Below are positions 28,365 through 38,460 of a stretch of 64,000 bases of DNA, piece by piece. The stretch lies in the NCBI RefSeq assembly GCF_014119005.1, contig NZ_JACGYX010000006.1, positions 105,471 to 169,470 of the forward strand, given 5' to 3'. A program made the position numbers and the translations under genes. Under the pieces are notes generated by a model. The model did not search any database and was not told the origin of the DNA. It saw only the letters and a program-made list of their open reading frames with translations. The DNA comes from Psychrobacter sp. GP33 (GTDB taxonomy: Bacteria > Pseudomonadota > Gammaproteobacteria > Pseudomonadales > Moraxellaceae). The number at the start of each line of letters is the position of its first letter. The first letter of the stretch is position 1.

Positions 28365-29996
28365 ATGGTTGCTACTACTGTTAATAATTTACCAAACATT
28401 ATCGAAAAAAAGAGATTTGCAGTCTCAAAATCCAAGCCAAAAAACTTTGTACATAATCCTACTGCCGATTATGAGGTACTAATAATTGGCGCAGGTATCT
28501 CTGGAATAGGAATGGCGTGCCGTCTACAGCAAAATAGTGATAAATCCTCTAGGTATAGAAGAATAAAAAATACGTTTAAACGCGCAAAAGTGGATACTAG
28601 CAAGCATTTTTTGGTATTAGAAAAACGTGCCGATTTGGGCGGTACTTGGGATCTGTTTAATTATCCGGGCATCCGCTCAGATTCTGATGCGTTGACATTT
28701 GGCTATAGTTTTCGTCCATGGCTAAATCATAAGATGCTGGCAAAAGGTGCGGATATTAAAAGCTATATTGCCGATACTGCACGCGAATTTAATGTTATCG
28801 AGCATATTCGTTATCAGCATGAGGTTCAGCACTTATCATGGTCAACTATCGATCAACATTGGACGGTAATGGTCAAGAATCATGAGAGTGGCGAGGTCTT
28901 TACAGTGACGGCAAGCTTCGTCGTTGGGGCATCTGGTTACTATGATTATGCTACTGGCTATCGACCGAAATTTAAAGACGAAGCGCAGTTTCAAGGTGAC
29001 ATTGTTCATCCGCAGCAGTGGCACAATGTAAATTATCATGATAAAAAAGTAATCGTGATTGGCAGTGGCGCGACAGCGATGACTTTAGTGCCAGCGCTGG
29101 TTGATGAGAACAGTGAACAATGTGCGCGTCATGTCACCATGCTACAGCGTTCACCAACCTATGTCGCCAGCGTATCAGGTGACGATCATGCGCTTGATTG
29201 GCTATCGGGTAAGTTCTCTCCTTTATCAGTGCATCAAGCATATTCTTTATTACGCACACGCAATATATTGTTTCAGCAAGGACTCTATCAAGCAGCAACC
29301 CATGCCCCAAAAGTAATAAAAGCGCTGTTAAAGCATGGCGTAAAGAAAGAGTTGAAAGGGAGTGACGTTGATGTTGCCCATTTTACACCTTCTTATAATC
29401 CGTGGGATGAGCGACTGTGCGCTGTTCCCGATGGTGATTTATTCACTGCTTTGCAGGGGTCACGTGCTGAGATTGTGACGGATGAAATCAGCCACTTTAC
29501 GACAACTGGCATTGCGCTAAAATCAGGCAAGCAGCTTGATGCTGATATTATTGTTACTGCGACGGGACTTAAATTACAAATGCTTGGCGGTGCGGCGTTA
29601 GTTGTGGATGGACAGCCCGTCGATGTGGGTACACGCATGACTTATAAAGCGGTGCTGCTTGAGGGTGTACCCAATATGGCAGTCATGTTTGGCTATACCA
29701 ATGCGTCATGGACGCTAAAGATTGATTTGGCGTGTCAGTATGTGGTTCGACTGCTCGATTATATGCATAAAAATGGCTATCAAGCAGTATGCGCGCAGGC
29801 GCAAAACCTAAGCGAACACGCACAGCCGGATACCGTACTTGGGGCATTATCAGCAGGCTATGTGCGCCGTGCCAAAGATACGCTCCCCAAACAAGGCAAC
29901 TGTTATCCGTGGTATGTCACTAATAATTATATAAGCGATTATATGATGCTTAAATACCGTAAAATTAACGATAGTTGGCTGCATTTCACGCGTTAA
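28365..29996 (+). CDS. Flavin-containing monooxygenase, AlmA-like
   Basis: An FAD/NADPH monooxygenase of 543 residues. FAD motif LIIGAGISGIGMACRL near residue 40, then LEKRADLGGTWDLFNYPGIRSDSD (BVMO-type), NADPH motif VIVIGSGATAMTLVPAL near residue 228, and FTPSYNPWDERLCAVPDGDLF. The match in these blocks to AlmA of Acinetobacter, which attacks very-long-chain alkanes, is striking; ethionamide-activating EthA is another relative. Two differences: an N-terminal extension of about 30 residues and a basic insert (RYRRIKNTFKRAK) inside the FAD domain at about 60-75. Substrate range is inferred only. Confidence 0.82.
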   Translation: MVATTVNNLPNIIEKKRFAVSKSKPKNFVHNPTADYEVLIIGAGISGIGMACRLQQNSDKSSRYRRIKNTFKRAKVDTSKHFLVLEKRADLGGTWDLFNYPGIRSDSDALTFGYSFRPWLNHKMLAKGADIKSYIADTAREFNVIEHIRYQHEVQHLSWSTIDQHWTVMVKNHESGEVFTVTASFVVGASGYYDYATGYRPKFKDEAQFQGDIVHPQQWHNVNYHDKKVIVIGSGATAMTLVPALVDENSEQCARHVTMLQRSPTYVASVSGDDHALDWLSGKFSPLSVHQAYSLLRTRNILFQQGLYQAATHAPKVIKALLKHGVKKELKGSDVDVAHFTPSYNPWDERLCAVPDGDLFTALQGSRAEIVTDEISHFTTTGIALKSGKQLDADIIVTATGLKLQMLGGAALVVDGQPVDVGTRMTYKAVLLEGVPNMAVMFGYTNASWTLKIDLACQYVVRLLDYMHKNGYQAVCAQAQNLSEHAQPDTVLGALSAGYVRRAKDTLPKQGNCYPWYVTNNYISDYMMLKYRKINDSWLHFTR

Positions 29997-30006
29997 TTTT
30001 TTATTA

Positions 30007-30954
30007 TTATACGGATTGCTTATCAATAAATTCTGTCACTTGCTTACTTAGCATTTGCCATAAAGTTTCTTGCGCACTTCTACTGCCCCAAGCATTGTGC
30101 GGACTAAAAATAACCCTTGGATGGTCTTTCAATGTTAATAAAGGGTCATCAGTAATGATAGGCTCTTGCTCAAAGACGTCGCTGCCATAGCCGCTCACTT
30201 GTCCATTATTAATCGCCTCAGTTAATGCTTGGCTATCGACTATACCGCCGCGCGCAACGTTAACGAGGATAGGTTTTTTAACCATTTTTGCGAGTGTGTC
30301 TTTATTAATCAAATGCTCAGTTTGTTCGTTCAGAGGACAATGCAAGCTAATCACATCTGCACGCGCCAGCACCTCATCGAATGCGGTATAGTCATCATTA
30401 CGTGGCGTGCGCCCTTGGTGCTCTGCCCATAATACGGTCATGCCAAAGGCGCGAGCAATGTCAGTAACGCGCTTGCCAATGGTGCCAATACCAACGATAC
30501 CGAGCGTTTTATCTTCTAAATCGATGAGCGGGATATCGAGTAGGCAAAAATTACCATCATTCTCCCACGTGCCATCAATCACTTTTTGGTGATAATAAAT
30601 GCCTGCACGCATTGCGTTTAGCATCAACATAAAAGTGTGTTCAGGCACACTTTTTACCGCATAACCGGCGACGTTATATAAGGCAATATCATGAGCGGTA
30701 CAGGCGTCTTGATCGACATTATTCATACCAGTTGCGGTGATTTGAATCAGTTTTAACTTAGGTAATTTAGCAATCACGTCAGCAGAAATTTTTACTTTAT
30801 TGGTAAAAATAATCTGCGCATCTTGGCAACGCTCAATAATGATTTGGTCGTCTTGTGGCGTATCATTATGAGTAATATAATCGCTAATCCCTGCCGGTGC
30901 TGGCAAGTTAATATCATCTGAAAAAGATCCTTCATCCAAAAATACAGCGCGCAT
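30007..30954 (-). CDS. D-2-hydroxyacid dehydrogenase (NAD-dependent)
   Basis: A 315-residue member of the glycerate/phosphoglycerate dehydrogenase family. Motifs: VGIGTIGKRVTDIARAFG (NAD-binding), PLNEQTEHLINKD, NVARGGIVDSQAL with catalytic Arg, DVFEQEP with Glu, and SPHNAWGS with His. The TGMNNVD and HNAWGS wording fits hydroxypyruvate/glycerate dehydrogenase (HprA-like) enzymes. It converges on the AlmA-like gene with a 10-bp gap and no terminator between, so the 3' ends probably overlap. Confidence 0.88.
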   Translation of the reverse strand: MRAVFLDEGSFSDDINLPAPAGISDYITHNDTPQDDQIIIERCQDAQIIFTNKVKISADVIAKLPKLKLIQITATGMNNVDQDACTAHDIALYNVAGYAVKSVPEHTFMLMLNAMRAGIYYHQKVIDGTWENDGNFCLLDIPLIDLEDKTLGIVGIGTIGKRVTDIARAFGMTVLWAEHQGRTPRNDDYTAFDEVLARADVISLHCPLNEQTEHLINKDTLAKMVKKPILVNVARGGIVDSQALTEAINNGQVSGYGSDVFEQEPIITDDPLLTLKDHPRVIFSPHNAWGSRSAQETLWQMLSKQVTEFIDKQSV

Positions 30955-31393
30955 AGCGGCTCCTGATAATAAGTTATTATTTGTGGTTGGTTATTTGGTC
31001 ATAAATAATGGTTTATGATTTTATTGGTCATACTAGATTTTATAGATGATACTTAAAGTGCGCCTACTAATGTAGCATGTCATTATGGTCAAGCACCATT
31101 TAGCTTGGCGATATTTAAAGTTTTAGCGATTGCAGTTTCAACTATCCTTAATTAATTTCCTTTTAATAACTACAGCTGAAAAATCATATTTTACACTTAG
31201 CAAATTGATAATTGGCATTTTCCCCAAAATTTAGGAGCCTATCCAATAGCTTAGATAAATATACTCTTGAAAAAGTAAGTTAGCGCATGCATCTAGCTGC
31301 TAACGCTATATAATAGACACGCTTATGCCGTGATTGATTAAATAACGGTTATTACCACTTTTCTTATCATCTGAGTACAAAAGACATCGCCCT
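30955..31393. other. Divergent spacer between the dehydrogenase gene and rapA
   Basis: About 440 bp, AT-rich. It carries the two divergent promoter regions; I see no ORF or notable repeat. Confidence 0.35.
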
Positions 31394-34282
31394 ATGACTA
31401 TCTCTGCCGCTGTATTGCATAATTCTGAATTTGCTGTTGGTCAACGCTATTTATCTGATACGGAGTCCGAGCTTGGCTTGGGTGTGGTTGTCGATGTCGA
31501 CGACCGCTGTGTGCATATCTTATTTCCGCAAAGTGAAGAAACACGCGTCTATGCAAAAAACTCCGCGCCCTTATCGCGCGTGGTATTTAAAGTGGGCGAT
31601 AGTATTTGCGACCAACAAGGCTTAACCCATACGGTCACGGCTGTTGATGAAGTGATGGGCGTGCTCAAATACAGTGTCGATGGCTATGATAAAGGCATTA
31701 TGGAAACTCGCCTTGCTGCCAATATTACCTTGGCAAAACCGCTTGAGCGCTTGCTGGCTGGGCGTATTGAGCGCGGCGATTGGTATGAGCTGCGCCAAGA
31801 TATCTTGCGCATGCAAGCGGCACTTGCTGGTCATCCCCTTAAAGGTTTGATGGGCGCGCGTGTCGATATCATTGAGCATCAGCTATATATTGCACATGAA
31901 GTGGGCAAACGTATCGCCCCACGTGTCTTGCTTGCCGATGAAGTGGGTCTGGGCAAAACCATTGAAGCCGGTTTGATTATTCATCAGCAACTACTCAGTG
32001 GTAAAGCGGAGCGCGTGCTGATCTTAGTGCCTGATAGCCTGCAATATCAATGGATGATTGAGCTACGCCGCCGTTTTAATCTCAATTTTGCACTGTTTGA
32101 TTTGGTACGTACGGCGGCGATTAAAGAGCATGATCCTGAGCAAAATGTCTTTTTAACTGAGCAATGTATGATTGCCGGTATGGATTTATTGCTCGATCAT
32201 CCAGACTTGTATGATCAAGCAATGGAAGCAGGTTTTGACTTATTGGTCGTTGATGAGGCGCATCACCTGCATTGGGATGAAGAGCGTGGTGGCAATGATA
32301 AATATGACTTGATTGCAGATTTTGCAGAAGAAACACCAGGTGTGATGTTACTAACCGCAACGCCTGAACAATTGGGTACGCAGAGCCATTTTGCGCGTTT
32401 GCGTCTATTAGATGCCAATCGTTTTGATGATTTAGATGAATTTATTGCTGGTCAAGACGCCTTTGCCGAAACGGCTGCAGTTGCTGGCGTGTTAATAGAA
32501 GATAAACCATTAAGTGACGGACAAATTGCGGCGTTATCGGGCTTATTAAATATCAGTCTCGATGAATTATCTGCAATTAATGATGATGAGAAATTACGAA
32601 CTCATGCGTTAAATGAATTGCTTGACCGTCATGGTACGGGTCGCGTGCTATTTCGTAATACCCGTGAAAGTGTCAAAGGTTTTCATGGTCGTAGCAGTCA
32701 GCCTTATCCTTTGCCATTACCTGAAGCATGGATAGACAGCTATCAAACCTGCGGTAAATTGCGTGAGCAGTTATGGGGCGAAGAAAATCAGCCCGATGGC
32801 GGCTGGTTGGAAGATGACCCACGTGTGCCTTGGTTGATTGATATCCTAAAAGGCGAGCTAAAACATCAAAAGGTGTTATTGATTGCGCGCAGTGGCGCAA
32901 CCGTTGAGAGCTTGGAGGCGGTATTACGTCTGCATGCAGGTATTAAAACCGCGATTTTCACTGAGCAAATGACCTTGCTGGAGCGTGACCAAGCCGCCGC
33001 ATTTTTTGCCGATAATGAAGGCGCGCAGATATTATTATGTTCAGAGATTGGCTCTGAGGGGCGTAATTTCCAGTTTGCCAGTCAGCTGATATTATGGGAT
33101 TTACCAGCTAATCCTGATACGTTAGAGCAGCGTATTGGTCGCCTAGATCGTATTGGGCAGACGCAAGAAATCACTTTGCATGTGCCATATGTCAAAGGCA
33201 CGGCGCAGGAGCGTTTATATCAGTGGTATGACAGTGCGCTGAATATTTTTAACCAAATCTCGCCAACCGCGCAAAGTGTGCAAGAGCAATATATTGCCGA
33301 GCTAAAGCCGTTATTAGAAGGCGCGGATACGGCTGAGAATCGGACGATTTTGCAAGAAGTGATTGCTGATGCGCTCGAAACACGACTCGAGCTTGAAGCC
33401 CAACTGCAAGCCGGTCGCGACCGTTTGTTAGAATACAACTCATGTCGCCCACGCGTAGCCGGTCGTATTGCCGACGCGATGCGTGATTTTGATAGTCATA
33501 ATGTGCTGCCAAAATTCGTTGAGCGTTTCTTAGCATCTGCCAACATTGAGTATAGCGTGCAGCGCGATGGCTCATGGGTGATAGCGCCTGTAGACAGTAC
33601 AGAAATCAGTGAGTATATCGATGGGTTGCCGCTGGGTGACGAAGATGGTATGACCTTAACGTATGAGCGTGAGCTGGCGCTGCAACGTGAAAATATCGAA
33701 TATATTACCCACGAGCATCCACTGATGCAGGCAATATATGAGCTGGCAACCACTAGTACCTTTGGTAATACCACGGTCGCCACGCTCAAAAGTGCCGCCA
33801 TGCCCCAAGGGATGGTGATGATTGAGGTGAACTTCCGCGTAGAAGCCATTGCCCCAAAACTTCTTAACTTGCCTGCGACTTTGTCAACTCAAAACATCCG
33901 CGTCTTTATCAGTGAGCAAGGCACAGATTTATCCGCACGTGTTAGCGCTGAGATGATTATGCCGCATGTTGAGCGTTTGGATAAAAACCGCGCGCGCCAA
34001 GTGATTAAAGTACGTGGCGATGTGATTGAAAATCGCTATTATGAAGCAGAAGAGATTGCCAAAAAACAATTGGCAGATATCGGTGCGCAGGCAAGTGAAC
34101 GCTTTAGCCAGCAATGGTCGCGGGAAATCAAACGCCTTAAGCATCTACAAACGATCAATCCTAACGTCCGTCCTGAAGAGATTGAGCGCCTAGAACAGCT
34201 AAAAGCGCAGGGCGAGCAAGCCTTAGCAAACTTATCCTTAGTGCCGGATTCTATTCGCGTTTTAGTAGCGGTGAAGCCTTAA
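31394..34282 (+). CDS. rapA: RNA polymerase-associated helicase-like protein RapA
   Basis: SWI2/SNF2 ATPase that binds RNA polymerase and helps recycle it. 962 residues versus 968 in E. coli. N-terminal Tudor-like domains (GQRYLSDTESELGLGVV), Walker A LLADEVGLGKTIEAGLI near 175-192, DEAH box LLVVDEAHHLHWD near 286, motif III LLTATPEQLG, and the second ATPase lobe with SEIGSEGRNFQFAS and EQRIGRLDRIGQ near 578. Long C-terminal regions match the family layout. Monocistronic, ended by a terminator. Confidence 0.97.
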   Translation: MTISAAVLHNSEFAVGQRYLSDTESELGLGVVVDVDDRCVHILFPQSEETRVYAKNSAPLSRVVFKVGDSICDQQGLTHTVTAVDEVMGVLKYSVDGYDKGIMETRLAANITLAKPLERLLAGRIERGDWYELRQDILRMQAALAGHPLKGLMGARVDIIEHQLYIAHEVGKRIAPRVLLADEVGLGKTIEAGLIIHQQLLSGKAERVLILVPDSLQYQWMIELRRRFNLNFALFDLVRTAAIKEHDPEQNVFLTEQCMIAGMDLLLDHPDLYDQAMEAGFDLLVVDEAHHLHWDEERGGNDKYDLIADFAEETPGVMLLTATPEQLGTQSHFARLRLLDANRFDDLDEFIAGQDAFAETAAVAGVLIEDKPLSDGQIAALSGLLNISLDELSAINDDEKLRTHALNELLDRHGTGRVLFRNTRESVKGFHGRSSQPYPLPLPEAWIDSYQTCGKLREQLWGEENQPDGGWLEDDPRVPWLIDILKGELKHQKVLLIARSGATVESLEAVLRLHAGIKTAIFTEQMTLLERDQAAAFFADNEGAQILLCSEIGSEGRNFQFASQLILWDLPANPDTLEQRIGRLDRIGQTQEITLHVPYVKGTAQERLYQWYDSALNIFNQISPTAQSVQEQYIAELKPLLEGADTAENRTILQEVIADALETRLELEAQLQAGRDRLLEYNSCRPRVAGRIADAMRDFDSHNVLPKFVERFLASANIEYSVQRDGSWVIAPVDSTEISEYIDGLPLGDEDGMTLTYERELALQRENIEYITHEHPLMQAIYELATTSTFGNTTVATLKSAAMPQGMVMIEVNFRVEAIAPKLLNLPATLSTQNIRVFISEQGTDLSARVSAEMIMPHVERLDKNRARQVIKVRGDVIENRYYEAEEIAKKQLADIGAQASERFSQQWSREIKRLKHLQTINPNVRPEEIERLEQLKAQGEQALANLSLVPDSIRVLVAVKP

Positions 34283-34305
34283 CGGCTATTTGTTACAATA
34301 AAAAT

Positions 34306-34334
34306 GAGGTGTTCTTGTAGCGCCTCTTTTTTTA
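34306..34334 (+). terminator. Terminator after rapA
   Basis: GAGGTG / CGCCTC (one G-U-like mismatch) with a nine-base loop, followed by TTTTTTT. Confidence 0.8.
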
Positions 34335-34628
34335 TTTTAAATTTTTATTCATAGTTTTTTAAGCTGATATTTATGCTTGCCCCAATAGTCAGCATAAGAT
34401 TTTATAACATCGCAGTGGTCACTGGTCAAACCTATAAATATTGGGTAAGATATTTGGTTTTTATTAATAAACGTCTAAGGATAATCGTTTATTAACCCCA
34501 CAGTCATGGATGATTCCACTGTTAATATACGTTATTAACGCTAAATAATTTCTTGCTATTCTGAACTGTATCGCATTGATGTCGGCATGATATGGGATTA
34601 GGGATAGAAAATAAGGGAACATGCTGTC
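34335..34628. other. Spacer between rapA terminator and tesB
   Basis: About 290 bp, AT-rich, presumably holding the tesB promoter. No ORF with a ribosome site was found. Confidence 0.35.
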
Positions 34629-35531
34629 ATGTCTGATTACTCGCAACTGATCGATGAGCTACTTGCTACTGTCACGCTTATCGAAGTGAGCCCTGATGTA
34701 TTTGAGGGGCAAAGTCATGATTATGTCGGCGCGCGTATTTTTGGCGGGCAAGTACTGGCGCAAGCGTTGATGGCAGCTGCGCACACGTTGCCAGAGGATA
34801 AGCCTTGTCACTCGTTACATGGTTATTTTTTACGGGGTGGTGACATTACTCAGCCCGTTATTTACCAAGTGCGTCGTTTGCGTGATGGGCGCAGCTTATC
34901 GGCGCGTCAAGTGACCGCCATTCAATATAAGCAAGTACGGGGACAGCCGCCCGTTGAGCAAGTGATATTTACGATGATGGCATCATTTGCGCCGATGGAA
35001 AATGGCTTAGAATATCAAGAGGACATGCCGGTTTATCCACCGCCAGAAGATTTACTTGCCGAGCAAGAGTTAAAAGAAGACTATGTTGGTAAGGTACCAG
35101 ACGCGCTCAAAGCACGCTTTATGCGCCGTCGTCATGTGGAGATAAAACCCGTCAAACCGCGTGATCCCATTCACCCTGAACCGATGAAACCCAAACAAGC
35201 CAATTGGCTACGCATCCGCGAATTGGGTACACAACCACAAGCTATTCAGCAGGCACTGTTGGCATTTTCATCAGATTTTTATCTGGTGGGGACGGGCTTA
35301 ATGTCGCATGGCGTCAGCTTTATGACCAGTGGGCTGCAAGCGGCGAGTATCGACCATTCGATGCATTTTCATCGTCATTTTGATATGAATGAGTGGCTGC
35401 TTTATGACATGTGGAGTGATACCACATCCAATGCGATGGGGCTGAATCATGGTCAGTTTTGGCAAGACGGTAAATTGGTGGCGACGGTACAACAAGAAGG
35501 TTTGATGCGTTTGCGTGTGCCTAAATCCTGA
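34629..35531 (+). CDS. tesB: Acyl-CoA thioesterase II
   Basis: Double-hotdog thioesterase of 300 residues hydrolysing medium- and long-chain acyl-CoAs. Clear TesB blocks: RIFGGQVLAQALMAA, SLHGYFLRGGD, LRDGRSLSARQV, and the catalytic Asp in ASIDHSMHFHR with downstream DEWLLYDMWS-like NEWLLYDMWSD and VATVQQEGLMR. It has an insertion-rich central segment (PRDPIHPEPMKPKQ) as in other proteobacteria. Monocistronic with a terminator shared with mutY. Confidence 0.95.
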   Translation: MSDYSQLIDELLATVTLIEVSPDVFEGQSHDYVGARIFGGQVLAQALMAAAHTLPEDKPCHSLHGYFLRGGDITQPVIYQVRRLRDGRSLSARQVTAIQYKQVRGQPPVEQVIFTMMASFAPMENGLEYQEDMPVYPPPEDLLAEQELKEDYVGKVPDALKARFMRRRHVEIKPVKPRDPIHPEPMKPKQANWLRIRELGTQPQAIQQALLAFSSDFYLVGTGLMSHGVSFMTSGLQAASIDHSMHFHRHFDMNEWLLYDMWSDTTSNAMGLNHGQFWQDGKLVATVQQEGLMRLRVPKS

Positions 35532-35562
35532 TTTTTATCCTTTTATAGATAAAGTTATAACT

Positions 35563-35601
35563 AAAAAAGCGACTCAGAATATATTTTGAGTCGCTTTTTT
35601 T
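35563..35601. terminator. Bidirectional terminator between tesB and mutY
   Basis: AAAAAAGCGACTCA / TGAGTCGCTTTTTT, a long perfect stem with T runs on both strands. Confidence 0.92.
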
Positions 35602-35632
35602 AATATCAGGTTAAGCAGTTATGTTTAAATAC

Positions 35633-36895
35633 TTATTCTAAAATCTTGACCATCGCTCGTGGTAAACCAAGGGTTGCTTGTGCATTATCAGCGTTTAACC
35701 AATTGATATTAATCTGAGCGGCTTGCAATGCTGTGGTTAATTCTTGAGATTGCTCGGTATTCAAAATTAATAATTGCCGCGTTAAATACCAATGAAAATG
35801 GGTCAATGAATGTTTAATTGGTACATCATCTAATAAGGTTTTATTGATGGCTGTTGCGACTAATTTATTTTTATCCAGCCATTTGTTGATAATTTGTTCA
35901 GCAGTGGTAAATTCTGCTTCGTAAACCTTTTCATTGCTTGCTACTTTTAAAGACTTCTTATCAAAAGCCTCTGTCTGTTTAGCAGCAATTTTACCCTTGC
36001 CATTACCCTCTATTTTTTCTATAAACTCTAACGGTAAACTCCATAAGCCGCCCCAAATGCCATTATCTGGACGCTGTACCCATAATATTTCGGCATTTTT
36101 ATTTTGAATCAGCAGCGCATTACTAAATTTACTGGGCTTGGGCTGTTTCTTGGCTTTTACTGGATAGTCTTCTTCGCGATTTTGCGCATGTGCCAAACAA
36201 TCCGCTTGTAACGGACATAACAGGCAAGCAGGTTTGCGTCTTGTACATAAGGTTGCACCCATATCCATCATGGCTTGGGCGAACAATCCGGAATTCTCTA
36301 TTGGCGTTAAACGCTTCGCCAATGCCCACAGCTCTTTGGTGGTTGCAGACTTGGTGATATCGCCATTTATTGCTGCCCAGCGCGTGAGTACGCGTTTGAC
36401 ATTACCATCACAAATGACGCCATAATGATGCAAGCCCATCGCCATAATCGCGCCTGCGGTCGAAGGCCCAACGCCCGAAATCGCTTCCCAGCCTTCTAAC
36501 GTTTGCGGAAAATCGCCTGTTTCTTCAATCACAGCAACCAATTGCTTTGCGCCTTTATGTAAATTCCGCGCGCGCGCATAATAACCCAGTCCTGCCCAAT
36601 GCTCTGCGACCGCATCCCATTCTGCTGCGGCTAAATCTTGCACTGTTGGAAATGATGTCATGAAGCGCGCGAAATAAGGCAGCACAGTAGTTACTTGCGT
36701 TTGCTGTAGCATGACCTCTGACAACCAAACAATATAAGGATTGGGCGTGTCAGTCTGGTGCTGCTGCCACGGTAAATCGTGGCGACCGTTTTTGGTGAAC
36801 CAAGCGAGAAGGCGCGGGGCGAAGGAGTTTAGTGAAGTTTTAGAGTGGTTAAAAGTAGTATCAGAAGATTTAAAAATAGCAGTTAATTGGGTCAT
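35633..36895 (-). CDS. mutY: A/G-specific adenine DNA glycosylase
   Basis: Removes adenine paired with 8-oxoguanine. The N-terminal glycosylase domain has WLSEVMLQQTQVTTVLPYF with catalytic Glu, HhH GWEAISGVGPSTAGAIMAMG and the [4Fe-4S] cysteines CTRRKPACLLCPLQADC (spacing 6-2-5). The C-terminal part has NUDIX-like MutT homology (LWVQRPDNGIWGGLWSLPLEF and FTHFHW-like SLTHFHWYL) that recognises 8-oxoG. At 420 residues it is longer than E. coli (350) owing to an N-terminal tail of 24 and a Lys/Glu-rich insert near 300-325. Confidence 0.96.
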   Translation of the reverse strand: MTQLTAIFKSSDTTFNHSKTSLNSFAPRLLAWFTKNGRHDLPWQQHQTDTPNPYIVWLSEVMLQQTQVTTVLPYFARFMTSFPTVQDLAAAEWDAVAEHWAGLGYYARARNLHKGAKQLVAVIEETGDFPQTLEGWEAISGVGPSTAGAIMAMGLHHYGVICDGNVKRVLTRWAAINGDITKSATTKELWALAKRLTPIENSGLFAQAMMDMGATLCTRRKPACLLCPLQADCLAHAQNREEDYPVKAKKQPKPSKFSNALLIQNKNAEILWVQRPDNGIWGGLWSLPLEFIEKIEGNGKGKIAAKQTEAFDKKSLKVASNEKVYEAEFTTAEQIINKWLDKNKLVATAINKTLLDDVPIKHSLTHFHWYLTRQLLILNTEQSQELTTALQAAQININWLNADNAQATLGLPRAMVKILE

Positions 36896-36999
36896 AGGCT
36901 GTGTTATTCAGTCTTTTAAGATAAGTAATTATACCTTATATGAGTGTTTCCTACGACTTCGCTATGACAAAATTTTATTAAATAACATAACAAAAATAA

Positions 37000-38424
37000 C
37001 TACTTAACAATATCGAAAAGTAAGAGATTGTTGACAGTGTGGTCAATATAAGCATGTAAATAACTACTTTCAGAGATATATCCAGAATAACGCTCAGCTT
37101 CTTTTTCTAGATCAATTTTGCTTAGCATATTTCTTAGAATTTCATTTCCTTGGTTACTATCACTGTAATCATCTCTTGGAATATGAATATTATTGTTTTC
37201 GTTTACTGTATTGAATAATACTAATATTAAACTTCTTACATAGTTTTCCCTAACGACACTAACGTCCCTAGGTAAATATAAGCGTTGGCTACCAACGAAT
37301 TTAAAAAAGATTTCGCTGTTAACTGTTTTGTCAGATACTTGAATAAGTAAATCTTTATTCAAAATATAAATGAAAGATATAAACACCATGAGAATCTGCT
37401 CAACAACAGGTGACTGACTTTGTGCTTCATCTTCAAATATAATTAAAGTCTCTATGCAACGAACAATTTGCTCAATATTTCGTAGCGATAACTTACTGAC
37501 ATTGATAAACGTAGGAATATCATAGATAAAGTTGTTATCTTTAAATTCTTGTGGGATGACTTTACTTTTCTCTACGGTAGTTCTGAAGTGAGTGACATTA
37601 TTCTCAATTGATATACCTTCAACATCTTTAATAGTAGTCGGAAGATTAATCTGATATTTAAAGAACTTGTATAAATAATCGTGTGAATTAGTTTCACTGC
37701 CATAGCTATGTTTGATAGTAGCTTTTAGCTGTTCAGCATTAGTAATTAATATAATTTGTACATTTTCGACGTCGAATACATGCTTGATAGTCTCTAACAT
37801 CATGACAGCAAAATCAGGACGGCAACGGTCGAGTTCATCAATCAGTAAAATGATTGGATTACTAGACGCAATATCAGTTAATGCGTCTCTTAATGTAGCT
37901 AAATTTTTTTCAGCTTCGACTTGGTCTTTGATTAATGATTCAATAGATTGGTCAATAAGAGATTTAGAACCTTCTCTGATTTCATCAATACTATCTGCGA
38001 GTTCGTCGGGAATATCAGTAGCATATCTACCAAATGCAAAGCCCAATGCAGCCTTAACCCCTAAACCCGTCACTAAACGCAGATAAGGAATGGCGCTGGC
38101 GATAAAATTTTGACGTTTGTCATTATCTTCACCATAGAAGCCAGCCACTTCTGCAATCAGTGTTAAAAGTGGCTCATTGGCATGGTCAGCTTGAAAAGCA
38201 TTAACATAGCCAATCTTATATTCATTGGGATTATCTGATTCAATGAGGTTTTTAAGTTTAAAGCAAAATTCAGTTTTACCTGTGCCCCATTTACCATCAA
38301 TGATTAGAGGTGAGACATTAATATCTGAGTTCAATAATTTAATGATTTTTTCAGCGATTGGCTTACGTGAAAACTCGTCTCTGTCATCGAAGGTTAAGGC
38401 TTTCATTTCATTATAATCTGTCAT
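37000..38424 (-). CDS. KAP-family P-loop NTPase
   Basis: 474 residues from the ATG at 38424 (MTDYNEMKALTFDDRDEFSRKP), which has GAGGG 5 nt upstream; a TTG start four codons earlier would lie on top of that ribosome site. Walker A is DGKWGTGKTEFCFKL near residue 45 and Walker B IILLIDELDRCRPDFAVMMLE near 195. LITNAEQLKATIKHSYG and DYLYKFFKYQINLP fit the KAP family. A hydrophobic stretch (RLVTGLGVKAALGFAFG) between the two motifs could be the membrane hairpin typical of these proteins. It is AT-richer than its neighbours and splits rbgA from mutY. Role unknown; some relatives act in phage defence. Confidence 0.85.
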   Translation of the reverse strand: MTDYNEMKALTFDDRDEFSRKPIAEKIIKLLNSDINVSPLIIDGKWGTGKTEFCFKLKNLIESDNPNEYKIGYVNAFQADHANEPLLTLIAEVAGFYGEDNDKRQNFIASAIPYLRLVTGLGVKAALGFAFGRYATDIPDELADSIDEIREGSKSLIDQSIESLIKDQVEAEKNLATLRDALTDIASSNPIILLIDELDRCRPDFAVMMLETIKHVFDVENVQIILITNAEQLKATIKHSYGSETNSHDYLYKFFKYQINLPTTIKDVEGISIENNVTHFRTTVEKSKVIPQEFKDNNFIYDIPTFINVSKLSLRNIEQIVRCIETLIIFEDEAQSQSPVVEQILMVFISFIYILNKDLLIQVSDKTVNSEIFFKFVGSQRLYLPRDVSVVRENYVRSLILVLFNTVNENNNIHIPRDDYSDSNQGNEILRNMLSKIDLEKEAERYSGYISESSYLHAYIDHTVNNLLLFDIVK

Positions 38425-38460
38425 CTTAACCCTCAAAGCTATTTATAAAAAAATTTAACC

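Noticed and set aside
34464..34646. Minus-strand 60-codon frame upstream of tesB
   Set aside because: Overlaps the tesB start, lacks a ribosome site and has a random-looking composition.
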